This document shows, one piece after another, positions 34,977 through 44,931 of a stretch of DNA of 64,000 bases; within the stretch, counting starts at the first letter, position 1, and each line of letters opens with the position of its first letter. Where the stretch lies: contig NZ_CP011120.1 of assembly GCF_001628715.1 (NCBI RefSeq), positions 434,001 through 498,000 of the forward strand. Direction: 5' to 3'. The notes below the pieces were generated by a model. That model saw only the letters and a list, made by a program, of their open reading frames with translations. It made no database searches and was not told the DNA's origin. Source of the DNA: Acetobacter oryzifermentans (GTDB lineage: Bacteria > Pseudomonadota > Alphaproteobacteria > Acetobacterales > Acetobacteraceae). The position numbers were made by a program, and so were the translations under genes.

Positions 34977-35990
34977 TTAATTTTTCTTCTGCTGCGGTTT
35001 GGCATGGCATGTTTCGGGCTTGGGCAGATCAAGCGCATGTAATGTGCCCTTCATGCGGAAATCTCCAAAATCCAGCGTCAGATTATCGGAAACACCATTG
35101 GCAAAATAACGCATGCCAATTTCATATTCTGGCATCATATTGGGGGGCGTGCGTGCAAAAAAGGCCACATGCACGCGGCCAGATTGCAAGGCGTTCAGGG
35201 CGGCAAAATCCGTTGTGGGCGTTGTATTGCCCCAGCCCAAAAGGGTGATGTACGTATCGGCTGCGCCATCTGGTGATGTGCCATCAAAAATAGGTGCCGA
35301 AATCTCGGTTTTTCCGCTTCGGGCTGCATCTAAAATGGAAACTGTATGCTGGATGGGAAACAACGTGCCAGCCGGAAGTGTAAGCGTTTTGGCTAAAGGT
35401 TTTTCATAATGTGCTGTGCCAGAACCATCCGCATGCAGCGTTGCTTCCCCCCGGATGTTTTGGAGCAGCTTGCCGTTAGATGTTTCCATGGTGCGAAAGA
35501 TCAGGCTGTGCCCATCGGCACTTTCAAAGGTAGAATAGTCAGACACCATATGCTCCACGCCGTTCTGGCGTGTTACACTTTGAATATCCAATCGCTGTTG
35601 GGTGGACCATCCGCTGCATCCATGCCGCACGCTGTAAAGCATGGTGCCCGTGGCGGAAAGCGTTTTGCCGCCAGAGGCTTCTGTGAGCGTAAGATCATAC
35701 ACCGCGCGTTGCGAGGCAATCTGGCGGGTATCTGTATCGGAAAAAGATGGCGCAGTGTTGGGCGTAATACTGGCGTGCGTATCGGCTGAGGTTGTGCTTT
35801 GCGTAACCGTGCCAGAAGGCACCACCGCTCCGGCTGTTTGGGCATGTGCCATTTGTGGGGGCAGGGTCACCACGCCACCAACCAGCACAAATGCAATGGC
35901 TCTGCTTACTGCACTGCAAGCGTATCCTTGCCTCAAGAAAAAACTGCGGGCAGGGGGCGTGTAAGAAGGCAGGCGGCGTAAACGTCTCAT
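34977..35990 (-). CDS. EipB-like (DUF1849) cell envelope protein
   Basis: This 337-residue protein is assigned from ATG 35990 (MRRLRRLPSY), because the longer frame runs back through a terminator. It has a signal peptide-like helix (AIAFVLVGGVVTLPPQMAHA) after a basic N-terminus. The mature domain has the EipB pattern: ASQRAVYDLTL ... ATGTMLYSVRHGCSGW. In Brucella EipB is a periplasmic beta-spiral protein needed for envelope integrity. The ribosome-binding site is weak. Confidence 0.75.
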   Translation of the reverse strand: MRRLRRLPSYTPPARSFFLRQGYACSAVSRAIAFVLVGGVVTLPPQMAHAQTAGAVVPSGTVTQSTTSADTHASITPNTAPSFSDTDTRQIASQRAVYDLTLTEASGGKTLSATGTMLYSVRHGCSGWSTQQRLDIQSVTRQNGVEHMVSDYSTFESADGHSLIFRTMETSNGKLLQNIRGEATLHADGSGTAHYEKPLAKTLTLPAGTLFPIQHTVSILDAARSGKTEISAPIFDGTSPDGAADTYITLLGWGNTTPTTDFAALNALQSGRVHVAFFARTPPNMMPEYEIGMRYFANGVSDNLTLDFGDFRMKGTLHALDLPKPETCHAKPQQKKN

Positions 35991-35999
35991 ACCCGGTAC

Positions 36000-36064
36000 A
36001 AAAAAACATCCGGCGCGGTCTTGCAACCACCCGGATGTTAAAAGGGCCGTGGTGTGGCCCTTTT
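36000..36064 (-). terminator. two tandem terminators downstream of aspS
   Basis: On the minus strand, aaaagggcc/ggccctttt (36040-36064) comes first, then acatccgg/ccggatgt followed by seven T (36000-36039). They separate aspS from the eipB-like gene. Confidence 0.8.
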
Positions 36065-36086
36065 GCATGCAGATGTGAAGGCCAGA

Positions 36087-37874
36087 TCAGTCTTTCTTGA
36101 CAGCAGGCTTCAGGTTCAGCGCGAGGGAGAGTTCCTTCAGGCGTTCCGGCGGAACAGGGGCCGGGGCACCCATCATCAGGTCTTCACCCTGCTGGTTCAG
36201 CGGGAACAGAATAACTTCACGAATGTTCGGCTCATCTGCCAGCAGCATCACAATACGATCCACACCGGGGGCGGAACCACCATGCGGCGGCGCACCGTAG
36301 CGGAAGGCGTTGAGCATACCGCCAAAGCGGTCTTCCACTTCGCTTTCTGGGTAACCGGCAATTTCAAAGGCGCGGATCATCACATCCGGCAGATGGTTGC
36401 GGATAGCACCGGAGGAAAGTTCAATGCCGTTACACACAATGTCATACTGGTAAGCGAGAATATCCAGCGGGTTCTTGGTGTTTAGCGCTTCCAGACCACC
36501 CTGCGGCATGGAGAACGGGTTGTGTGAGAAGTCAATCAGCCCTGTTTCTTCATTCAGCTCATACATCGGAAAGTCCGTGATCCAGCAGAAACGGAAGGCA
36601 TCCTTTTCAATCAGATCCAGTTCTTCAGCAATGCGGGTGCGCACAAGGCCAGAGAACTTGGCCACATCATGCCCTTTGCCAGCAGCAAAGAACACGGCAT
36701 CACCGGGCTTCAGCCCCAGTTTGGTGCGAATGGTTTCTACACGGTCGGCTTCAAGGTTTTTGGCAATCGGGCCTTGGCCGCCGTCTTCTGCAAAGGTGAT
36801 GTAACCTAAGCCACCAGCACCGTTTTCACGCGCCCAAGCGTTTAGCTTGTCATAGAAGGAGCGGGGGCGGCCACCAGCGCCGGGGGCCGGAATAGCGCGC
36901 ACTTCCCCACCATCGGCGGCAATGCGGGCAAACAGGCCAAAGCCGGAACCGGCAAAATCTTCTGTTACATCGGTAATCAGCAGCGGGTTGCGCAGGTCTG
37001 GCTTATCGGAGCCATATACCTTCATGGCGCGGGCATAGGGGATACGCTCAAACGGTGCGGTGCTAACAGCGCGGCCCTTGCCAAATTCCGTAAACAGGCC
37101 AGACATTACTTCTTCCAGAACGGCAAAAATTTCGTCCTGCGTGGCAAAGGCCATTTCAAAGTCGAGCTGGTAGAACTCACCGGGGGAACGATCCGCGCGG
37201 GAGGCTTCATCACGGAAGCACGGAGCAATCTGGAAGTAGCGGTCAAACCCGGCCACCATGGCAAGCTGCTTGAACTGCTGCGGGGCCTGCGGCAAAGCGT
37301 AAAACTTGCCCGCATGGGTGCGGGAAGGCACCAGAAAGTCACGCGCACCTTCGGGGGAGGATGCTGTTAGGATCGGGGTCTGGAACTCGGTAAAGCCCAG
37401 ATCCGTCATGCGGCGGCGCATACTGGCAATAATGGCGGAGCGCAGGCGGATGTTGGCGTGCACTTGTTCGCGCCGCAGATCAATATAGCGGTAACGTAGG
37501 CGCAGCTCGTCAGAATAATGTTCCTGCCCAGCAACCTGAAGTGGCAGCACAGCGGCGGAGGACTGAACAATCAGCTCACGCGCGCGCACTTCAATATCAC
37601 CGGTGGCCAAGTCCGGGTTGCGGGTGGTTTCATCACGCAGCACCACATCACCGGTTACGGTTATCACGCTTTCTACGCGCAGGTGTTCGGCGGTTTCCAT
37701 AACGGGGGAACCGGCGGGAATCACAATCTGTGTCAGGCCTGTTTCATCGCGCAGGTCAATAAACAGCAGCCCGCCGTGGTCCCGCTTGCTATGCACCCAG
37801 CCGGACAGGCGCGCGGTGGTGCCGGCATCGCTGGCGCGAAGGGCCGAACAGCTGTGGGAACGGTAAGGATGCAT
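36087..37874 (-). CDS. aspS: aspartate--tRNA ligase
   Basis: This 595-residue class II synthetase charges tRNA with aspartate. The N-terminal OB-fold ([24 protein letters not shown]) binds the anticodon, motif 2 is [19 protein letters not shown], a bacterial GAD insertion lies in the middle, and motif 3 is [16 protein letters not shown]. Length is normal for bacterial AspRS. It may be non-discriminating, as in other alphaproteobacteria using the amidotransferase route, but the sequence alone does not show this. Confidence 0.97.
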   Translation of the reverse strand: MHPYRSHSCSALRASDAGTTARLSGWVHSKRDHGGLLFIDLRDETGLTQIVIPAGSPVMETAEHLRVESVITVTGDVVLRDETTRNPDLATGDIEVRARELIVQSSAAVLPLQVAGQEHYSDELRLRYRYIDLRREQVHANIRLRSAIIASMRRRMTDLGFTEFQTPILTASSPEGARDFLVPSRTHAGKFYALPQAPQQFKQLAMVAGFDRYFQIAPCFRDEASRADRSPGEFYQLDFEMAFATQDEIFAVLEEVMSGLFTEFGKGRAVSTAPFERIPYARAMKVYGSDKPDLRNPLLITDVTEDFAGSGFGLFARIAADGGEVRAIPAPGAGGRPRSFYDKLNAWARENGAGGLGYITFAEDGGQGPIAKNLEADRVETIRTKLGLKPGDAVFFAAGKGHDVAKFSGLVRTRIAEELDLIEKDAFRFCWITDFPMYELNEETGLIDFSHNPFSMPQGGLEALNTKNPLDILAYQYDIVCNGIELSSGAIRNHLPDVMIRAFEIAGYPESEVEDRFGGMLNAFRYGAPPHGGSAPGVDRIVMLLADEPNIREVILFPLNQQGEDLMMGAPAPVPPERLKELSLALNLKPAVKKD

Positions 37875-37995
37875 GGTCTTGTCCTGAAATCTGGCCCGGC
37901 GTTGCAGCAGGGGCGGTTTTTGGCAATGATTCCGTTGTGCCCGGAGGAAGCAGGGGAGCAGCGCTTATGTCAAGGCCACACTGTAATCTTGCGTC

Positions 37996-39063
37996 TTATA
38001 AGGTGCCTTGCCCGCGCACGCAGCTACGTAAATCTGCGGCTAATGCGGCAATGGCTTCTGGCCGCGCATCCCACGCAAACATAAAGCGGCAGATACCCCC
38101 AAAAAATGTGTAAAACCGCCAGCCTCTGGCCCGCAATTCGTTCATGACAGGTTCGGGCATGAGCAAAAACACGGCGTTGGATTGCACGGGCCATGCTTGT
38201 TTAACAGAAGGCATATCTTCTACCGCCTGTGCAAATTGGCGTGCACTGGCATTGGCGTGGCGCGCGTTGTCCAGCCATGCGCCACTATGGATCATGGCCA
38301 GCCACGGTGCGGATAGAAAGCGCATTTTAGAGGCTGTTTGCCCGCTTTGTCTGGCGCGTTCGGCAAAGCCCTGCGCCATGCTGCGTTTAAAAAACACCAC
38401 GGCTTCCCCCATGGCCATGCCGTTTTTGGTGCCACCAAAACTTAGGGCATCCACACCGGATTGCCATGTCATGGCGGCGGGTGTGCAGCCCAGTGTGGCA
38501 ATGGCGTTGGCAAAACGTGCGCCATCCATATGCAGCCGCAACCCATGATCGTGGCAGGCATTGGCAATGGCCCGAATCTCATCCACCGAATACACAAGCC
38601 CGTTTTCTGTGGGTTGCGTAATGGTTACCACTGCGGGGGTGGAAGCCTGCGGGCTGCTGGCGCGGCGGGCAGCCAGTTTTATGGCCTCTGGGGTTAGCTT
38701 ACCGTCTGGGGTAGGGGGCGTTATCAGCTTGGCGCCGCCGGTAAAAAACTCTGGGGCGCCGCGCTCGGAGGTTTCAGCATGTGCAACTTCCGAGGCAATA
38801 ATGCTGCAATAAGGTGGGCACAGCGTTGCCAGCGCCAGCGCATTGGCTGCGGTGCCAGTAAGCACAAAAAACACTGCGGCTTCAGGCGCTTCCAACACAT
38901 CCGCTACAGCTTTGGCGGCAAGGCGTGTCCAAGCGTCATCCCCATATGCGGGGGTGGACCCCTTGGCCGCGCGGCTTATGGCTTCCAGCGCCTGCGGGCA
39001 CAGGCCTGCATAATTATCACTGCCAAACTGTTGTGGGGGCGTGGTGGTTTGCGGCAGGGGCAT
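37996..39063 (-). CDS. low-specificity threonine aldolase (PLP enzyme)
   Basis: This 355-residue protein starts at ATG 39063 behind GGAGAAG. It is a fold-type I PLP enzyme of the beta-eliminating lyase/threonine aldolase family: FGSDNYAGLCPQALEAI at the N-terminus, HMDGARFANA with the conserved Asp, and ALSFGGTKNGMAMGEAVVFF with the PLP lysine. It cleaves threonine or allo-threonine to glycine and acetaldehyde. It is divergent from rplY. Confidence 0.9.
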   Translation of the reverse strand: MPLPQTTTPPQQFGSDNYAGLCPQALEAISRAAKGSTPAYGDDAWTRLAAKAVADVLEAPEAAVFFVLTGTAANALALATLCPPYCSIIASEVAHAETSERGAPEFFTGGAKLITPPTPDGKLTPEAIKLAARRASSPQASTPAVVTITQPTENGLVYSVDEIRAIANACHDHGLRLHMDGARFANAIATLGCTPAAMTWQSGVDALSFGGTKNGMAMGEAVVFFKRSMAQGFAERARQSGQTASKMRFLSAPWLAMIHSGAWLDNARHANASARQFAQAVEDMPSVKQAWPVQSNAVFLLMPEPVMNELRARGWRFYTFFGGICRFMFAWDARPEAIAALAADLRSCVRGQGTL

Positions 39064-39222
39064 AAGTGGCTTCTCCGGCAAGGGCTGTGGGCAACAGGTG
39101 CCAAAGCCTGCCCTATAGCACAAGCTATACCTTGCTCATGCACAGCTTTTGCTGTAAGGCGCTGCCACTGCGTGGGCACCCCTGGAGGCCTGCGTGATTA
39201 AGTTTTTTATGGAGAAGTCAAC

Positions 39223-39837
39223 GTGTCCAAGATTACATCTATCGAAGCTTCGGCGCGCGCGAAGGCTGGTAAGGGGGCAGCGCGGGCAACGAGGCGTGCA
39301 GGGCTTGTGCCCGGCGTTATCTACGGCGGCAAGCAGGAACCCACCCTTATTGCTATCGACCCGCGCATTATCATTAAGGGCATTCAGGCTTCTGGCTGGC
39401 GCTCTCGCGTGTATGAAATCAAGGTTGATGGCAAGGCAGAACGCGCTCTGGTGCGTGATGTGCAGCTGCACCCCGTGAAGGACAGCCCTGTTCACGTTGA
39501 CTTCCTGCGCCTGGCCGCTGGCTCCCGCGTGCATGTTGAAGTGTCTGTTCACTTCGAAAACGAAGAAACATGCCCCGGTATCAAGCGTGGCGGCGTGCTG
39601 AACGTTGTGCGCCACACCATTGAAGTGGACGTGCCGGCAGACAACATTCCGGAATTCTTCACCGTTGATCTGTCCAAGCTGGACATTGCAGACAACGTGC
39701 GTTGGGAAGATGTGCAGGGCACCGCAGGCGTAACCCCGCTGACCCACGAAGAAAACTTTGTCGTGGCTTCTATTGCTGCACCAAGCGTGGACACCACGGA
39801 AGGTGAAGCCGCCGCTACGGAAGAAGCTGCTTCCTGA
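39223..39837 (+). CDS. rplY: 50S ribosomal protein L25/general stress protein Ctc
   Basis: This 204-residue protein starts at GTG 39223 behind GGAGAAG. An N-terminal L25 domain ([26 protein letters not shown]) that binds 5S rRNA is followed by the CTC-type beta domain (VHVDFLRL ... [19 protein letters not shown]) and an acidic Ala/Glu tail. The rplY-pth-ychF order is common in bacteria. Confidence 0.96.
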   Translation: MSKITSIEASARAKAGKGAARATRRAGLVPGVIYGGKQEPTLIAIDPRIIIKGIQASGWRSRVYEIKVDGKAERALVRDVQLHPVKDSPVHVDFLRLAAGSRVHVEVSVHFENEETCPGIKRGGVLNVVRHTIEVDVPADNIPEFFTVDLSKLDIADNVRWEDVQGTAGVTPLTHEENFVVASIAAPSVDTTEGEAAATEEAAS

Positions 39838-39934
39838 TCGGAAGCCGGTTTATTCGGGTTGTTTATTAGGCATGGGGGGTGCGTGCAGATGCGCGTGCCC
39901 CCTGTGCTGTTCATAACGTTAGGTGGAATCAGCA

Positions 39935-40516
39935 ATGCTGCTCTGGGTCGGGTTGGGCAATCCCGAATCCTCCATGCGTCGGCACCGGCACAATGTTGGC
40001 TTTATGGCAGTAGAAGCCATAGCCCGTAAGTACGGGTTTACGCCGTGGCGCAACCGCTTTAAGGGCGAAGTTGCGGAAGGCCGCATAGGCAGGCAGAAAG
40101 TTCTGCTGCTACTGCCCATGACCTACATGAACAAATCGGGTGAAAGTGTGCAGGAAGCCGCCGCTTTTTACAAAATCGCACCCGAAAATATTACCGTTTT
40201 TCATGATGAGCTGGATCTGGCACCGGGCCGTCTGCGCATAAAGCGTGGGGGAGGGGCTGCGGGGCACAATGGTTTGCGCTCTACAGATAAAATGTTGGGC
40301 ACGCCGGAATATTGGCGTGTACGCATAGGCATTGGCCACCCCGGCGTAAAAGAGCGGGTGCATGGCTGGGTGCTAGGCAATTTTACGGAAACAGACCGGC
40401 AGGAATGGCTGGAACGGCTGCTTGATCGCATGGCCGATGCCGCCCCCCTGTTGGCAGATGGGCGGGCAGACCAGTTCATGACAAAGGTTGCACTGCCGGA
40501 AGGGAGCAAGGGCTGA
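39935..40516 (+). CDS. pth: peptidyl-tRNA hydrolase
   Basis: This 193-residue enzyme recycles peptidyl-tRNA released from stalled ribosomes. Starts at ATG 39935. Visible are LLWVGLGNPES, RHNVGFMAVEAIARKYG with the catalytic His, LPMTYMNKSGESV, and FHDELDLAPGRLRIKRGGGAAGHNGLRS with the conserved Asp, all typical of Pth. The stop overlaps the ychF start (TGATG). Confidence 0.97.
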   Translation: MLLWVGLGNPESSMRRHRHNVGFMAVEAIARKYGFTPWRNRFKGEVAEGRIGRQKVLLLLPMTYMNKSGESVQEAAAFYKIAPENITVFHDELDLAPGRLRIKRGGGAAGHNGLRSTDKMLGTPEYWRVRIGIGHPGVKERVHGWVLGNFTETDRQEWLERLLDRMADAAPLLADGRADQFMTKVALPEGSKG

Positions 40517-41610
40517 TGGGTTTTAACTGCGGTATTGTCGGGCTGCCCAATGTGGGTAAATCTACGCTGTTCAACGCGCTTACGGCCACGGCCACGGCGC
40601 AGGCGGCCAATTATCCGTTCTGCACGATTGAGCCCAATACAGGCCGCGTGGCTGTGCCAGACCCCCGGCTGGACAAGTTGGTGGAAATTGGCAAATCACA
40701 GCGTGAAGTGCCCACCAGCCTTGAATTTGTAGATATTGCGGGCCTTGTGCGCGGTGCCTCCAAGGGTGAAGGGCTGGGCAACCAGTTTTTGGCTAACATC
40801 CGTGAGGTGGACGCTATTATTCATGTGCTGCGCTGTTTTGAGGATGATGACATCACCCACGTTGAAGGTGGCGTGGATCCTGTGCGTGATGCCGACATTA
40901 TTGAAACGGAGCTGATGCTGGCGGATCTGGATTCGCTGGAAAAACGTCTGCCCAATCTGGAAAAGCGCGCCCGCAACCGGGATGCCGAAGCCACAGCCCA
41001 GCTTGCCGTTATGGAACCGCTGATGGAAGCGCTGCGAGAAGGCCGCCCGGCCCGCACCGCCATTCCGGCGGGGGAAGAAGAAGCCGTGCGCCGCCTGCAA
41101 CTGCTCACCACCAAACCGGTGCTGTATGTGTGCAATGTGGATGAAGACTCGGCCGCAACAGGCAACGCATTCTCTGCGCAGGTGCAGGCCAAGGCTGCGG
41201 CGGAAGGTGCTGCTGCCGTTATTGTATCTGCCGCGATTGAAGCCGAAGTCAGCCAGCTTGAAAATGAAGAACGGCGCGAGTTTCTGGAAGGTCTGGGCCT
41301 GAATGATAGCGGGCTGGATAGGGTTATTGCCGCTGGTTACAAGCTTTTGGGTTTGTGCACCTACTTTACCGTAGGCCCCAAGGAAGCCCGTGCTTGGACA
41401 ATTACCGCAGGCACCAAGGCCCCGCAGGCCGCCGCCGTTATTCACAATGATTTTGAACGCGGCTTCATTGCATGTGAAACTGTCGCGTATGATGATTACG
41501 TTCAGTATGGTGGGGACGCTGGCGCCAAGGAAGCCGGACGCCTGCGCATTGAAGGGCGTGATTACGTAGTAAAAGATGGTGATGTGCTGCTGTTCCGCTT
41601 TAACGTCTAA
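40516..41610 (+). CDS. ychF: redox-regulated ATPase YchF (OBG family)
   Basis: This 364-residue P-loop protein has G1 [15 protein letters not shown], the [16 protein letters not shown] switch region, and a NVDE motif in place of NKxD, which explains the ATP preference of the family. A TGS domain ends the protein ([26 protein letters not shown]). YchF binds ribosomes and influences oxidative stress and translation. It overlaps pth by one base. Confidence 0.97.
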   Translation: MGFNCGIVGLPNVGKSTLFNALTATATAQAANYPFCTIEPNTGRVAVPDPRLDKLVEIGKSQREVPTSLEFVDIAGLVRGASKGEGLGNQFLANIREVDAIIHVLRCFEDDDITHVEGGVDPVRDADIIETELMLADLDSLEKRLPNLEKRARNRDAEATAQLAVMEPLMEALREGRPARTAIPAGEEEAVRRLQLLTTKPVLYVCNVDEDSAATGNAFSAQVQAKAAAEGAAAVIVSAAIEAEVSQLENEERREFLEGLGLNDSGLDRVIAAGYKLLGLCTYFTVGPKEARAWTITAGTKAPQAAAVIHNDFERGFIACETVAYDDYVQYGGDAGAKEAGRLRIEGRDYVVKDGDVLLFRFNV

Positions 41611-41644
41611 CATCCAGCGCACAACCACATAAATAAGAGCTTGA

Positions 41645-41668
41645 TGGCCTGCCCGCACCGGCAGGCCA
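41645..41668 (+). other. hairpin between ychF and proA
   Basis: A perfect 9-bp stem (tggcctgcc / ggcaggcca, six-base loop) lies 31 bases before the proA start. No T-run follows, so it is not a classic terminator; it may stabilise or pause the transcript. Confidence 0.4.
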
Positions 41669-41698
41669 GATAGAAAAGATGGAGATAGGAACGCCGTT

Positions 41699-43024
41699 AT
41701 GAACGCGGAGGGTGAGAGTAAGCTGCAAGGGGTTACAACGGCTTCGGCTAAACCCGTGCAGGATGTTCCAGCGCAGGCACAGGGGCAGGGGCCAATGGCC
41801 GCTTTAGCCCATCGTGCGCGGCTGGCGGCCCGCACACTGGCGCAAAGTTCTTCTGCCACGCGGGATAAAGCCCTATGGGCTGCCGCTGCGGCTTTGCGTG
41901 AGGCTACTCCTGCTATTTTGGAAGCCAACGCGCAGGATCTTGCTGCCTCCACCGCCAATGATGCGTTCCGTGATCGGCTGACCCTTACACCCGAACGGGT
42001 GGAAGCCATGGCGCGTGGTTTGGAAGAAATTGCAGATCTTCCAGACCCCGTAGGCCGTGTGCTGGAAGAGTGGACACGCCCCAACGGCTTGCGCATTCGC
42101 CGCGTTGCAACCCCTGTGGGCGTTATTGGCATGATTTATGAAAGCCGGCCCAATGTGGGGGCAGATGCCGCCGGACTGTGCATGAAATCTGGCAACGCCG
42201 TGTTGTTGCGTGGTGGCTCAGAAAGTCTGAACAGTGCGCGTGCTATTCATGCCGCTATGCAGGCCGGGCTGCGTTCTGCTGGCTTGCCAGAAGATGCCGT
42301 ACTGATTGCCCCAGATGCAGATCGCGCCCATGTGGCGGAAATGCTCACAGCCTCTGGCCAGATTGATCTGATTATCCCGCGTGGTGGGCGCTCATTGGTA
42401 GAGCGTGTCCAGCGCGAGGCCCGCGTGCCTGTGCTGGCCCATGCTGAAGGGCTGTGCCACACTTACATCCATTCTGCCGCAGATTTTGCTATGGCGCGCC
42501 GCATTGTGCTGAACGCCAAAATGCGCCGCCCCGGCATTTGTGGCTCTACCGAAACACTGCTGATGGATGCCGCCATTGCTGCTGCGCTGCTGCCGCAAAT
42601 TGTGGCGGATCTGGCAGAAAAAGGCTGCACCTTTAAGGCGGATGCCGCAGCACGCGCCATTGTGCCCGATCTCCCCGCAGCAACGGCAAAAGACTTCGCC
42701 ACAGAATGGCTGGATGCGGTGTTGAACATTGCCGTGGTGGATGGTGTGGATGAAGCGCTGGACCACATTGCACAATATGGCTCATCCCACACAGAAGCTA
42801 TTGTAACGGCGGATGAAAACATGGCCATACGGTTTATGAACGGTGTTTCCAGCGCTGTGGTGATGTGGAATGCCTCGACCCAGTTCTGTGATGGCGGAGA
42901 GTTTGGCTTTGGCGCGGAAATTGGCATTGCCACAGGTCGCTTCCATGCTCGCGGCCCGGTGGGCGTAGAGCAGTTAACAACCTTCCGTTACGAAGTGATT
43001 GGCACCGGGCAGGTACGTCCCTGA
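41699..43024 (+). CDS. proA: glutamate-5-semialdehyde dehydrogenase (gamma-glutamyl phosphate reductase)
   Basis: This 441-residue enzyme reduces gamma-glutamyl phosphate to glutamate semialdehyde in proline synthesis. PVGVIGMIYESRPNVGADAAGLC and GNAVLLRGGSESLNSARA lie in the NADPH domain, and MRRPGICGSTETLL contains the catalytic Cys. The family-typical SSHTEAIVTAD and ASTQFCDGGEFGFGAEIGIAT follow. The N-terminus is about 20 residues longer than usual. nadD begins 11 bases downstream. Confidence 0.96.
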   Translation: MNAEGESKLQGVTTASAKPVQDVPAQAQGQGPMAALAHRARLAARTLAQSSSATRDKALWAAAAALREATPAILEANAQDLAASTANDAFRDRLTLTPERVEAMARGLEEIADLPDPVGRVLEEWTRPNGLRIRRVATPVGVIGMIYESRPNVGADAAGLCMKSGNAVLLRGGSESLNSARAIHAAMQAGLRSAGLPEDAVLIAPDADRAHVAEMLTASGQIDLIIPRGGRSLVERVQREARVPVLAHAEGLCHTYIHSAADFAMARRIVLNAKMRRPGICGSTETLLMDAAIAAALLPQIVADLAEKGCTFKADAAARAIVPDLPAATAKDFATEWLDAVLNIAVVDGVDEALDHIAQYGSSHTEAIVTADENMAIRFMNGVSSAVVMWNASTQFCDGGEFGFGAEIGIATGRFHARGPVGVEQLTTFRYEVIGTGQVRP

Positions 43025-43035
43025 TTTTTTCGGCC

Positions 43036-43749
43036 ATGCAGCCAACCGCACAGGGCGTGCAGGTGCAGCAACAGGCAGCTCCGCTTACAGAGCCTTGCTT
43101 GCATGGCACTGTTATTCCCACTTGGGGGGATAACAGATGCCTGCGTATTGGGCTTTTGGGGGGGTCTTTCAACCCCGGTCATAAAGGGCACCAAGCCATT
43201 GCGCAGCGTGCGCTGGCGGTGCTGGGGTTGGATCAGGTGTGGCTTATGGTTTCACCCGGTAACCCGCTTAAAGATGGACGGTCGGATATGGCCGCTTTGC
43301 CCGTACGCTTGGCCACGGCCCGCCAACTGGCGGATGGGCGGCGTATTATTGCCACGGATATAGAAAGCCGAATCGGCACACGTTATACGGTGGATACGGT
43401 GCGGGTGTTGCAAACGCGTTTTCCGCGTGCGCAGTTTGTGTGGCTAATGGGCGCAGATGGTCTGGCCACCTTACCACGCTGGAAAAACTGGCGGCAGCTT
43501 GTGCATAGCGTGCCAGTGGCGGTTTTTCCCCGTCCGGGGCAAAATGTGCGGGCCTTGCATGGGCTTGCGGGGCAGTATCTGGCCCGCTGGCGGGTGCCTG
43601 CATGGCGTGCGCATGCCCTTGCGGAACTTTCTCCCCCGGTGTGGGCTTTTCTTCCGGGGGCACAAAACAGTATATCTGCAACAGCTATTCGTCAGCAGGG
43701 CGGATTCAATGCCGCTGCAGGCCAACCCCATACCCCCGATACGCTTTAA
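43036..43749 (+). CDS. nadD: nicotinate-nucleotide adenylyltransferase
   Basis: This 237-residue enzyme makes deamido-NAD from NaMN and ATP. The nucleotidyltransferase motif LRIGLLGGSFNPGHKGHQAIA starts near residue 36, followed by VWLMVSPGNPLKD and a C-terminal NSISATAIRQQ equivalent to the ISSTxIR motif. The 35-residue N-terminal extension is unusual, so the true start could be downstream. It belongs to a proA-nadD-rsfS-rlmH run. Confidence 0.94.
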   Translation: MQPTAQGVQVQQQAAPLTEPCLHGTVIPTWGDNRCLRIGLLGGSFNPGHKGHQAIAQRALAVLGLDQVWLMVSPGNPLKDGRSDMAALPVRLATARQLADGRRIIATDIESRIGTRYTVDTVRVLQTRFPRAQFVWLMGADGLATLPRWKNWRQLVHSVPVAVFPRPGQNVRALHGLAGQYLARWRVPAWRAHALAELSPPVWAFLPGAQNSISATAIRQQGGFNAAAGQPHTPDTL

Positions 43750-43766
43750 AGATCAGGAGAACGGTC

Positions 43767-44309
43767 ATTCCTACCAAGCCCCCCGCTGAAACATCAGCAC
43801 GTTCCCGCACGGCTGCCACGTCCACCAAGGGGCGGGCCGCTCCGGCGCGTGCTGCAACCACTGCCGGGGCTGCTGCGCCCGGTTCTGTACGTAAAAAAGC
43901 CGCGGCTGCTGGCCCCAAGGCCACCACCAAGCGCGAAGCCGTGGCCCCGGATATGCTGGAGCAATCTCTGGCCCTCATCACCGCCAGCCTTGAAGATGAC
44001 AAGGCCGAAGATATTGTGGTGATCGATCTGGCAGGCCGTGCTTCTTTTGCAGATCGGATGGTCATTGCCACAGGTTTGGCAGACCGTCAGATTTCCGCCA
44101 TGGCGCAGCATATTGAACGCAAGCTGCGTGATATCGGCATCAAACGCGTGATGGTGGAAGGCGCAAACGGCTCAGACTGGGTGCTGCTGGATACGGGTGA
44201 TATTGTGGTGCACCTGTTCAAGCCAGAAGCACGTACGCTGTATGGGCTGGAAAAAATGTGGGGCAAGGAACTGGATGAAGGCGCGGAAGGCAACGTTACC
44301 CGCCTGTAA
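43767..44309 (+). CDS. rsfS: ribosomal silencing factor RsfS (possible ATT start)
   Basis: The C-terminal 115 residues match RsfS/YbeB, which binds L14 and blocks subunit joining: DDKAEDIVVIDLAGRASFADRMVIATG and GSDWVLLDTGDIVVHLF. Upstream lies an Ala/Thr/Lys-rich extension. In this frame the only start near a good ribosome-binding site (AGGAG, 43755-43759) is an ATT at 43767, seven bases later. An ATG at the MLEQSLALI position (about 43954) would give a protein of usual family length but lacks a clear site. The ATT start is inference. Confidence 0.75.
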   Translation: MPTKPPAETSARSRTAATSTKGRAAPARAATTAGAAAPGSVRKKAAAAGPKATTKREAVAPDMLEQSLALITASLEDDKAEDIVVIDLAGRASFADRMVIATGLADRQISAMAQHIERKLRDIGIKRVMVEGANGSDWVLLDTGDIVVHLFKPEARTLYGLEKMWGKELDEGAEGNVTRL

Positions 44310-44364
44310 TCGCCCAGTTTATAATGTTGTTCTCTGATTTTTCAGTATGCATGAGTGCGCTGGC

Positions 44365-44820
44365 ATGAGGCTGGTGGCTATCGGGCGGATGAAGGATAAA
44401 TCCGAGCGGGCGCTGGTGGAACGCTACCTCAAGCGCCTGCGCCCCAAGCTGGATATTATAGAACTGCCAGATGGGCGCGGCAGCCCGGATGAAATCAAAC
44501 GGCGCGAGGCCCAAGCCATTCTGGCAGCCTGCCCCGCGCAAAGCCATGTTGTGGTGCTGGATGAAGCCGGACGCAATTTCGGCAGCCCGGATTTTTCTAA
44601 CGCCGTGCAAGGCTGGTTGGCGGCGGGCCGCACGCCATGTTTTGTTATTGGCGGGGCGGAGGGGCTGGATGCCTCGGTTATCCAGCGGGCCGATGCTTCC
44701 ATGTCCTTTGGCACACTCACATGGCCGCATATGCTGGTGCGCATTATGTTGGTGGAACAAATCTACCGCGCGCAGGCCATTGCGGCGGGGCATCCGTATC
44801 ATCGTTCCGGGCGGCCATAA
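44365..44820 (+). CDS. rlmH: 23S rRNA pseudouridine methyltransferase RlmH
   Basis: This 151-residue SPOUT methyltransferase methylates pseudouridine in 23S rRNA helix 69. Start at ATG 44365 (MRLVAIGRMKD) matches the family N-terminus; an ATG six codons earlier is possible. The trefoil-knot motifs CFVIGGAEGLD and SMSFGTLTWPHMLVRIMLVEQIYRA are clear. It follows rsfS, as in many bacteria. Confidence 0.95.
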   Translation: MRLVAIGRMKDKSERALVERYLKRLRPKLDIIELPDGRGSPDEIKRREAQAILAACPAQSHVVVLDEAGRNFGSPDFSNAVQGWLAAGRTPCFVIGGAEGLDASVIQRADASMSFGTLTWPHMLVRIMLVEQIYRAQAIAAGHPYHRSGRP

Positions 44821-44931
44821 GGGGGTGTTGGCTGCTTTTATGGTATGGCGGCAGTGATACGCAGGCCCTGCCCGCATGGGCGCAGACCTGATAGCGTCCG
44901 GCCTTTCGTGAACAGACCGGACTGAAGATAC

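Noticed and set aside
40696-42132. 478-codon minus-strand frame across ychF and proA
   Set aside because: Both plus-strand genes are clearly real and conserved; the antisense frame spans their boundary and lacks motifs.
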